From the NCBI GenBank assembly GCA_023427545.1, contig JAEZBF010000045.1, positions 1 through 6,490 of the forward strand: a stretch of 6,490 nt of DNA, read 5' to 3'. Numbering within the stretch: position 1 is the first letter of the stretch; the number at the start of each line of letters is the position of its first letter. A program made the position numbers and the translations under genes. The notes below the pieces were generated by a model. It searched no databases, was not told the origin of the DNA, and saw only the letters and a program-made list of their open reading frames with translations. Origin of the DNA: Pseudomonadota bacterium. GTDB taxonomy: Bacteria > Pseudomonadota > Alphaproteobacteria > Rhizobiales > Devosiaceae. Of this stretch, positions 1 to 5,612 are shown one piece after another.

Positions 1-284
1 GCCAGGAAGCCTTCGACAAATGCCGTCAGGAGATGCCCAACGCCATCCTCCTCGACTGGCAGATGCCCATCATGGGCGGCCTCGAATTCCTCAAGCTGCT
101 GCGCAGCTATGTCGGCGGCAACAAGCCTAAGGTCGTGTTCTGCGTCACCGAGAATGACATCGGCCAGATCGCACTCGCGCTGAAGGCTGGCGCCTCGGAC
201 TACATGATGAAGCCGTTCGACCGCGACTTGCTCGAAGCCAAGTTCCTCGACGTCGCCACCGAGCGCCTGCAGGAAGCCGGCTAA
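1..284 (+). CDS. CheY-like single-domain response regulator (5' end missing)
   Basis: This is the C-terminal ~94 residues of a receiver domain; the frame is open from position 3, so the start codon lies before the window. It shows the phospho-acceptor Asp in LLDWQMP (codon 54-56), the switch Thr in FCVTEND, and the conserved Lys in the KPF motif near the C-terminus. It ends a few residues after the last receiver helix, so no output domain is attached. Proteins of this kind act by docking to a partner such as a flagellar switch, kinase or phosphotransferase. The nearby fliI and ctrA make a chemotaxis/motility or CtrA-phosphorelay role plausible, but that is inference. The missing N-terminus should carry the acidic pair. 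The gene converges on the hydrolase gene, with 17 bp between the two stop codons. I am confident of the family and not of the specific partner. Confidence 0.85.
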   Translation, partial: QEAFDKCRQEMPNAILLDWQMPIMGGLEFLKLLRSYVGGNKPKVVFCVTENDIGQIALALKAGASDYMMKPFDRDLLEAKFLDVATERLQEAG

Positions 285-287
285 GCA

Positions 288-303
288 GAGGCCAAGCGGC
301 CTC
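288..303. terminator. Small GC hairpin between convergent genes, possible terminator
   Basis: A perfect 6-bp inverted repeat, GAGGCC-AAGC-GGCCTC, lies just after the stop of the response regulator and overlaps the stop of the convergent hydrolase gene. Its position suits a bidirectional terminator. There is no T-tract on either side, so it would be a weak or atypical intrinsic terminator, and it may be chance in GC-rich DNA. Confidence 0.3.
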
Positions 304-1348
304 AGTGACCGCTGGCCGAGCCGGTCTGCTCCAGGATCCAGTCCGCGATCCGCTCCGTCACGCCTTCGGCAAAGGACGCGGGCAGGGTCGCGTACTCGGC
401 GACTTCGCCGGTCTCTGCCGCCTGGAAGAGATGGTTCGCACGAGGCACGATCTCGACCAAGGCCGTCTCCGCTGCCGCTTTGAGCGCCGCTGCGTTTTCG
501 GTCGCCGGCACCTGCGTATCGTGCTCGCCAAAGAGGGCGAGAACCGGCTGACGCACTTTGCGCCAGTCCTCTGCAGGGTCGTGCCTGACGAACCATCCGA
601 GCCAGCCACGGAAGAGCTGCATGCCACCGGCGACGAAGGCTTCCTCGCCGCCCACCTGCGCCTGCTGGGCAGCCGGAAGCGCGGCGAACTGCTCGTGCAA
701 GTCGGCTTCGAGCTCGTCGAACTCACCTGCGGCGAGCATGGTCAGCTGCCTTTCCTGTCTCATCATCGCGGCTTCGATCTGCGGATCGTTGGAACTCGCG
801 CGGATATGCGTGATCTGGCTGCGCAGCAGTGCCTCGCCAGTCACAGCCGGGCCGGCGAGGGTAACGACGAAGTCGACGTCCTCAGGATGGGTGACCGCCA
901 CCATCGCGGCAGCGATCCCGCCCTCACTGTGGCCAAGCACGCCGATCGGACCGGTTTCCGGCCGCGACCGCAGGTAATTCAGCACCGCCCCCGCGTCTTC
1001 TGCGAAGTCGGCTGTCGTCGCGCTCGCGAAGTCGCCGGTCGAACCGCCGACACCCCGATCGTCGTAGCGCAGCACCGCGATGCCTTTCGCGGTCAGCGCT
1101 TCGGAAAGGGCGAGGAATGGCTGGAAAGGGATACCGGGCAGGGTCTCGTCGCGATCGGACGGGCCGCTGCCGGAGATGAAGATGACGGTGGGGTAGGGCG
1201 GCGGACCCGCCGGCAGGGTGAGCGTACCGGCAAGGCTATGCGCACCGGCCGGTATCGTTACCAGCTCCTCGCGCACGTCTTGCGCGGCCACGGGAGCGCC
1301 CACGATGAGCGCGATGCTCGCCGTTGCGATGAAGTCCTGCATTCGCAT
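302..1348 (-). CDS. Exported alpha/beta hydrolase (serine esterase/peptidase-like)
   Basis: The product is a 348-residue alpha/beta hydrolase. The N-terminus (MRMQDF, then a hydrophobic stretch and APVAA|QD) reads as a signal peptide cleaved near residue 22, so the enzyme is probably periplasmic. The nucleophile elbow GHSEGG puts Ser at about 141, the acid is probably Asp277 in GEHDTQVP, and the base His306 in ANHLF. The SGSGPSDRD stretch near residue 60 fits the oxyanion loop. A helical, charged insert at about 180-250 looks like a lid. The substrate cannot be deduced. I chose the ATG at 1348 because it sits directly before the signal peptide. A TTG at 1405 would add 19 non-hydrophobic residues and overlap the upstream gene, and the ATG at 1342 is a close alternative. 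No good Shine-Dalgarno is visible. It begins 46 bp after the PakF-like gene on the same strand, so it is probably the last gene of that operon. Confidence 0.87.
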   Translation of the reverse strand: MRMQDFIATASIALIVGAPVAAQDVREELVTIPAGAHSLAGTLTLPAGPPPYPTVIFISGSGPSDRDETLPGIPFQPFLALSEALTAKGIAVLRYDDRGVGGSTGDFASATTADFAEDAGAVLNYLRSRPETGPIGVLGHSEGGIAAAMVAVTHPEDVDFVVTLAGPAVTGEALLRSQITHIRASSNDPQIEAAMMRQERQLTMLAAGEFDELEADLHEQFAALPAAQQAQVGGEEAFVAGGMQLFRGWLGWFVRHDPAEDWRKVRQPVLALFGEHDTQVPATENAAALKAAAETALVEIVPRANHLFQAAETGEVAEYATLPASFAEGVTERIADWILEQTGSASGH

Positions 1349-1394
1349 GGGAGGAAGATAGTCACGGCAGGGCCGCCGCGCTACCGTAGCGGCG

Positions 1395-2435
1395 TCAGGC
1401 TCCAAGGCCGAAGCGCAGGGTGACCCGGGTGCCGGGGGACGTCAGCTCGTACTCGACGCGGGACTCGAGCGTGGTCGCCATCGCCTGCACGATCCGCGTG
1501 CCGAGGCCTGTGCCCTTGACCGGGCCGGCGCCGCTCCAGCCGATTCCGTCGTCGGCAACGAAAAGCGCTGCCGTCTCCGGATCGACGCGCTTGAGCCCCA
1601 CCCGCACCTCGCCCGACTCTCCGGCGGGGTAGGCGTACTTGAAGGCGTTGGTGACGAGCTCCGTGACCACCACGCCGATCGAAACCGCCGCATCGGTGGG
1701 CACCTTGAGCGGCTCGGCGTCCACCTTGATGCGAACCTCGTGGCCGCTCGCCTTCATGGTCGTATCGAGATGCTCGGCGATGCTGCCCAGGTATTCGTCG
1801 ATCTCGACGAAGCGGATATCGGTCGCCGTATAGAGCCGCTTGTGGATGCCGGAAATCGCGAAGATCCGCGCCTGCGTCTCCTCGAGCGCATCGCGCGCGG
1901 CCTGGTCGGCCACCGCGCCGGCCTGCAGCCGGACAAGCGAGGACACCAGCGCTAGACTATTGGCAACGCGGTGGTTTACCTCGCGCAAAAGCAATTCTGC
2001 CCGCTCCCGCGCCACCCGCATTTCGCGGTCGGACTGCTCTTTGGCCTCTTCGAGCCGCCTCTTTTCATAGGCCTGGTCGATGGCAGTCGCGAGGAGCTCG
2101 ATGAAGTCGTCGGTGACCGTTTTGGGGACGTAGTCGGTCGCGCCAGACTTCAGCGCGGAAACTGCAATGCTCGTATCGGAGGCGCCGGTGACATAGACCG
2201 CGGCCGGTGCGGGAGAGAGATTGCGCAGCTCCTGCAGCAGGTCGAGGCCGGTGCCGGTCGGCAGGTAGTGGTCGAGCGCAATGACGTCGACCGCCCCCTG
2301 CTGGAGACGGGTCAGCGCCGCTTCGGCGCTCGCCGCATGCTCGACCTCGTAGCCCCGCCGGCCAAGCGCGCGTTGCACCAGCCGGACGAGGGCGAGATCG
2401 TCATCGACATAAAGGACACGGGTCGGTCCTGCCAT
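1395..2435 (-). CDS. pakF: Hybrid response regulator / HisKA_2 histidine kinase, PakF-like
   Basis: This 346-residue cytoplasmic protein has a receiver domain (about 5-120) followed by a kinase core and no sensor domain. Receiver residues are the acidic cluster Asp11-13, phospho-acceptor Asp55 (ALDHYLP), Thr83 and Lys105. The Lys is followed by Thr rather than the usual Pro. A short charged coiled stretch (120-150) leads to the H-box REVNHRVANSLALVSSLVRL with His155, typical of the HisKA_2 family. ATP-binding motifs follow: N-box ELVTNAFKYAYP (Asn263), G1 DDGIGW (295-300) and G2 GTGLGT (308-313). Receiver-HisKA_2 kinases are called hybrid response regulators. In Sphingomonas melonis Fr1, PakF has this architecture, is activated by KipF phosphorylating its receiver, and feeds the PhyR general stress response. 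The symbol is given from architecture and the operon with a CHASE3 kinase, not from an alignment. The gene starts 3 bp after the response regulator stop, with no clear ribosome binding site, suggesting translational coupling. Confidence 0.85.
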   Translation of the reverse strand: MAGPTRVLYVDDDLALVRLVQRALGRRGYEVEHAASAEAALTRLQQGAVDVIALDHYLPTGTGLDLLQELRNLSPAPAAVYVTGASDTSIAVSALKSGATDYVPKTVTDDFIELLATAIDQAYEKRRLEEAKEQSDREMRVARERAELLLREVNHRVANSLALVSSLVRLQAGAVADQAARDALEETQARIFAISGIHKRLYTATDIRFVEIDEYLGSIAEHLDTTMKASGHEVRIKVDAEPLKVPTDAAVSIGVVVTELVTNAFKYAYPAGESGEVRVGLKRVDPETAALFVADDGIGWSGAGPVKGTGLGTRIVQAMATTLESRVEYELTSPGTRVTLRFGLGA

Positions 2436-2438
2436 CGC

Positions 2439-2885
2439 TCAGGTGGTTTCCGGAACCTGGATCACCGAGAAGAAGAGCCCCAGCTGCCGGATGGCATTGG
2501 CGAAGCTCTCATAGTTCACCGGCTTGGTGATGTAGACGTTGGCACCAAGATCATAGCAGCGCTGGATTTCGCGCTGGTCGTCCGTGGTGGTGAGGACGAC
2601 GACGGGCGAGCGCTTGGTGTGCACGTTGTTCTTGATCTTCTCGAGGATGTCGACGCCCGTCATGTCGGGCAGGTTGAGGTCGAGCAGGATGAGCAGGTGC
2701 CGGTGTGTGCTGACCTCGCCCGAGCCGTCGGCGCCGAAGAGGAAGCTGACCGCTTCCGTACCGTTGGTGAAGGGCACGATCTCGTTGTTGACCCCGGCGC
2801 GGCGGATGTTCTTCTCGATCAGGCGCGCGTGGCCCTCGTCATCCTCGATCATGACGATCGTGACCGGGGTGATGGGGTCGCTCAT
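2439..2885 (-). CDS. Stand-alone Rcp1-like response regulator between the two kinases
   Basis: This 148-residue protein is almost entirely a receiver domain. It carries the acidic cluster Glu14-Asp15-Asp16, phospho-acceptor Asp69 in LLDLNLPDMTG, switch Thr at 99/100 (VVLTTTDD) and Lys121 in ITKPVNY. The longer loop before the Asp (about 50-63) and the overall pattern resemble the Rcp1-type single-domain regulators that accompany phytochrome-like and other HisKA kinases. It has no DNA-binding output. Its ATG overlaps the kinase TGA as ATGA, and GGAG lies 11 nt upstream of the start, so it is translationally coupled to the KipF-like kinase. That kinase is its most likely phosphodonor (inference). 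A role as an intermediate, a competitor of the PakF receiver or a phosphate sink is equally open. The same frame continues far upstream antisense-like through the kinase gene, but only this last segment is a receiver. Confidence 0.9.
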   Translation of the reverse strand: MSDPITPVTIVMIEDDEGHARLIEKNIRRAGVNNEIVPFTNGTEAVSFLFGADGSGEVSTHRHLLILLDLNLPDMTGVDILEKIKNNVHTKRSPVVVLTTTDDQREIQRCYDLGANVYITKPVNYESFANAIRQLGLFFSVIQVPETT

Positions 2886-4375
2886 GTGGCGTCGTTCTCC
2901 AGGATGGGCCTTAGGTCGCGCGGGAGGACTATCTTGAAAACCGAGCCTTGTCCAAGCTCGGATTTGACCGTGATGTCGCCCCCCAGGTTGCGGACGACGG
3001 TGCGCACATGCGCAAGCCCGATGCCCTCGCCGGGCTGGTCCTGAGAGCCCGAGCGGCGGAACAGGTCGAAGATGCGCTGATGGTCCTGCGCGGCGATGCC
3101 GCGTCCGTTGTCCTCGACCTCCAGGCTGACCCGGCCATGGGGCGCGAGGCGGCCGCGGATGACGATCCGCAGCGGCACGTCCTTGCGGCGGTACTTCACC
3201 GCATTGTCGAGCAGGTTGCCGACGACCTGCTCGAGCGCCATGCGGTCGGAGACGATGGTGGGCACGTTGAGGTCGATCTCCACTGATCCGTCGGCCTCGG
3301 CGATCTGGTGCTGGACGGCGCCGGCGGAGTTCTCCGCCACCGCCTTGAGCTCGACCGGCTCTGGACGCAGCGTGCGACGACCCTCGCGGGAGAGCCGCAG
3401 GATGGCGTTGATCAGCCCGTCCATCTTCTTGGTCGAGGAGCGGATGAAGCCGATCGCCTCGGGCAGTTCCTCGGACGCCGCCCGCTTCGCCTCGACGAGT
3501 GCAGGGTCCTCGCTCTCGCCCGCTCGATCCACCAGCGTCTGGAGGGGGGCGATGCTTGCCTCGAGCTCGGAGGTGAAGCCCATGATGTTGACCAGCGGCG
3601 CGCGCAGATCGTGCGTAACGATGTAGGCGAAGCGCTGGATTTCCTCGTTGGCGCGCTTTAGGTCGAGCGTCCGCTCGCGCACCCGCTCCTCCAGCCCGAC
3701 ATTGAGCTGTTCCACTTCGCTCCGTGCCGATGCCAGCTCTCGGGTATAGCGCACGACCGTCAGCGCCGAGCCGCCGACCACGAGGATGATGACGATGCCG
3801 CCGATAACGGACACCCAGCGCAGCGCAAGCGCGCTCTCGCGCTGGTCGGTGATACCATTGAACACGCGGTCGTCGGCGGCGCGGATCAGGCTGGTGAACA
3901 GGGTATGTGCCTGGTCCATCAGTTCCTTGCCGGCATTGGTGCTGACGATCGCCAGCGCCTCCGCATCCCGTCCCTCGCGCTTGAGCGCGATGGTCTGCTC
4001 CATCTCCGTCAGCTTCTGGGTAATGGCCTGGTCCAGCGTACCGACCGCCTCCTTGGCCTGGGGATACGGCGCAAGCACATCCTTTAGCGCCTGGAATTGC
4101 AGCGGCGCGCCCTCGACCGCCGCGGGGTAGGGCCGGAGATAGGCCTCGTCGCCCGTCAGCAGGAATCCGCGTTGCGCAGTTTCCGCAACCTGGAGGGAGT
4201 TGCGAAGGTCGACGGTTGCGGTGCGCGCATTCCTCGCCTCGATGACCTGGTTGAAATAGGTCTGGGTGCGCTCCGAGAGCCAGATGGCCGTCCCCAGAAT
4301 GCCGAGCAGGGCGATAAGGCCGACCGCGAGGAGCGCGATCGTCGAGCGGACTAAGGTCTGACTGGTAAGTGGCAT
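2882..4375 (-). CDS. kipF: CHASE3-domain transmembrane sensor histidine kinase, KipF-like
   Basis: This 497-residue membrane kinase has an N-terminal transmembrane helix (about 12-33), a helical periplasmic region of CHASE3 type (about 37-180, including TAQRGFLLTGDEAYL), a second transmembrane helix (about 186-209), a coiled-coil linker (213-245), and a HisKA core with His255 in IVTHDLRAPL. The HATPase domain shows N-box NLLDNAVKYR (Asn391), G1 DNGRG (422-426), F-box IFDLF and G2 GEGIGLAH (449-456). In Sphingomonas melonis Fr1, KipF has the same CHASE3-between-two-helices layout, senses salts through CHASE3, and phosphorylates the receiver of PakF. The downstream PakF-like gene makes this the best functional guess. 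The insert of about 25 residues after the phospho-helix (276-301) is longer than in many HisKA kinases. The start is the first in-frame ATG downstream of the ctrA terminator. No strong Shine-Dalgarno is visible, and TTG at 4381 is a weak alternative start. Confidence 0.87.
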   Translation of the reverse strand: MPLTSQTLVRSTIALLAVGLIALLGILGTAIWLSERTQTYFNQVIEARNARTATVDLRNSLQVAETAQRGFLLTGDEAYLRPYPAAVEGAPLQFQALKDVLAPYPQAKEAVGTLDQAITQKLTEMEQTIALKREGRDAEALAIVSTNAGKELMDQAHTLFTSLIRAADDRVFNGITDQRESALALRWVSVIGGIVIILVVGGSALTVVRYTRELASARSEVEQLNVGLEERVRERTLDLKRANEEIQRFAYIVTHDLRAPLVNIMGFTSELEASIAPLQTLVDRAGESEDPALVEAKRAASEELPEAIGFIRSSTKKMDGLINAILRLSREGRRTLRPEPVELKAVAENSAGAVQHQIAEADGSVEIDLNVPTIVSDRMALEQVVGNLLDNAVKYRRKDVPLRIVIRGRLAPHGRVSLEVEDNGRGIAAQDHQRIFDLFRRSGSQDQPGEGIGLAHVRTVVRNLGGDITVKSELGQGSVFKIVLPRDLRPILENDAT

Positions 4376-4455
4376 CGGCAACACCGGAACGAGGAGTTCC
4401 GCGTATGCCCGATCTGCAGCTGCACCGCCATTGCGAAAAACGCTGGGGCAGGCAG
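4376..4455 (-). promoter_or_regulatory. Probable promoter/leader region of the kipF operon, no clear motif
   Basis: Only about 80 bp lie between the ctrA terminator and the kipF ATG, so an operon promoter must sit here unless readthrough from ctrA suffices. I see no convincing -35/-10 pair. The one visible structure is an inverted repeat, GGAAC-GAGGA-GTTCC, at 4386-4400, about 11 bp from the start codon. It could be an operator or a translational hairpin. Confidence 0.35.
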
Positions 4456-4487
4456 AAACGAAAAGGCCCGGAGGAACGCTCCGGGCC
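4456..4487 (-). terminator. Strong intrinsic terminator of ctrA
   Basis: On the minus strand this is a perfect 9-bp GC-rich stem (GGCCCGGAG / CTCCGGGCC) with a 5-nt loop, followed by TTTTCGTTT. It begins 27 bp after the ctrA stop. The stem and T-run fit a classical Rho-independent terminator for leftward transcription, separating ctrA from the kipF operon. Confidence 0.93.
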
Positions 4488-4514
4488 CAATTCCTGCCGA
4501 AGGTGTGCGATGCG

Positions 4515-5222
<708 letters not shown>

Positions 5223-5227
5223 GCCAT

Positions 5228-5233
5228 TCCCCT
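5228..5233 (-). promoter_or_regulatory. Ribosome binding site that sets the ctrA start
   Basis: AGGGGA lies five bases before the ATG at 5222 on the minus strand. No comparable site precedes the alternative ATG at 5282, which supports the shorter CtrA reading. Confidence 0.65.
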
Positions 5234-5284
5234 TGAAGTCGTCCTGCTGGACCAGGGGTGAAGCGGCCGCTGCCGCAATCACCC

Positions 5285-5313
5285 TTTACCGAACCCTACT
5301 GGATATGACTCAA
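5285..5313 (-). promoter_or_regulatory. Candidate ctrA promoter with GANTC in the -35 element
   Basis: Leftward, TTGAGT (5313-5308) is followed after 17 bp by GGTAAA (5290-5285). The -35 matches TTGACA at four of six positions, the -10 only weakly. The GANTC site GAGTC overlaps the -35. In Caulobacter the ctrA P1 promoter also has a CcrM site near its -35, so the arrangement is suggestive, but the weak -10 keeps this tentative. Confidence 0.35.
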
Positions 5314-5329
5314 ACCTAAGCCGCAATAG

Positions 5330-5343
5330 TTAACAAAGTTTAA
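5330..5343. promoter_or_regulatory. Candidate CtrA box upstream of ctrA (TTAA-N6-TTAA)
   Basis: TTAACAAAGTTTAA has two perfect TTAA half-sites separated by 6 bp, one less than the usual 7. It lies about 108 bp upstream of the ctrA start codon and just upstream of the candidate promoter, as expected for autoregulation. The non-standard spacer is the main doubt. Confidence 0.5.
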
Positions 5344-5422
5344 TTCGCTTCGGCAATACGGAAACGAGACCCCGCCGTGAATATGTTATGTCACTGAAAT
5401 CACGAGATTAATTGCCGCAAGT

Positions 5423-5447
5423 TTTCTTAAGATTTTAGGTTAAGAAA
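5423..5447. repeat. 25-bp inverted repeat with perfect 8-bp arms
   Basis: The arms TTTCTTAA (5423-5430) and TTAAGAAA (5440-5447) are exact reverse complements around a 9-bp spacer. Each arm contains a TTAA, but the tetramers are 9 bp apart, which is not CtrA spacing. It sits near the middle of the divergent region, about 200 bp from ctrA and 165 bp from fliI, and looks like a binding site for a dimeric regulator. There is no T-tract and no GC-rich stem, so it is unlikely to be a terminator. Confidence 0.6.
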
Positions 5448-5546
5448 GGGTACCAACCGACTCTCGCGACTCACGCAAACCCGTCCAAATGTGGCGAAGT
5501 TGGAGCAACGGCCGAAGGCAACAAAAAACATGGCTCCGACCGCACG

Positions 5547-5576
5547 TTAACGCTTTCGTACTTAACGTTCCGTTAC
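5547..5576 (+). promoter_or_regulatory. Tandem CtrA-box-like repeats upstream of fliI
   Basis: Two adjacent 15-bp units, TTAACGCTTTCGTAC (5547-5561) and TTAACGTTCCGTTAC (5562-5576), match at 10 of 15 positions. The second is a near-perfect CtrA box (TTAA-N7-TTAC); the first keeps only one good half-site. They end 36 bp before the fliI GTG. CtrA activates early flagellar genes in relatives, so a fliI control site is likely. Which unit acts, and where transcription starts, cannot be read from the sequence. Confidence 0.55.
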
Positions 5577-5597
5577 CTTGGATGCGGCGGCGATTCG

Positions 5598-5603
5598 AAG
5601 GAG
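5598..5603 (+). promoter_or_regulatory. Ribosome binding site that sets the GTG start of fliI
   Basis: AAGGAG lies nine bases upstream of the GTG at 5613. No ATG occurs in this frame nearby upstream, so this site decides the start. Confidence 0.8.
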
Positions 5604-5612
5604 ACGCAGAGC

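Larger units (their letters stand above)
5223..5612. promoter_or_regulatory. Divergent ctrA/fliI regulatory region rich in TTAA and GANTC
   Basis: This 390-bp non-coding stretch between divergent genes is clearly more AT-rich than its surroundings. TTAA tetramers (half-sites of the CtrA box TTAA-N7-TTAA) start at 5330, 5340, 5408, 5427, 5440, 5547 and 5562, while a line-by-line reading of the rest of the window found none. GANTC, the CcrM methylation site, starts at 5307, 5459, 5468 and 5592. I see no convincing small gene here. An 89-codon open frame beginning at 5489 overlaps fliI out of frame and lacks support. CtrA binding and methylation are inferred from motif knowledge, not shown. Confidence 0.8.

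Noticed and set aside
305..1423. Long open frame on the plus strand opposite the hydrolase gene (372 codons)
   Set aside because: Its product is Arg/Gly/His-rich without domain features, while the minus strand has a signal peptide and a complete catalytic triad. Such antisense frames are common in GC-rich codon-biased DNA.
1971..3044. Long plus-strand open frame spanning parts of three kinase/regulator genes
   Set aside because: It crosses two junctions of well-supported minus-strand genes and shows no recognisable fold; it mirrors their codon bias.
4376..4400. EcfG (general stress sigma factor) promoter before kipF
   Set aside because: GGAAC is present on the minus strand, but 16-17 bp downstream there is no CGTT-like element, and the start codon is too close.
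2886..4490. Upstream extension of the stand-alone receiver frame through the kinase gene
   Set aside because: The upstream residues are Arg/Gly-rich shadow sequence of the kinase. The receiver fold begins right after the ATG at 2885, which has the ATGA overlap typical of coupled genes.
5373..5390. GTGA-N10-TCAC dyad upstream of ctrA as a CRP/FNR-type site
   Set aside because: The arms are only 4 bp and the spacer is too long for the CRP/FNR consensus; likely chance.
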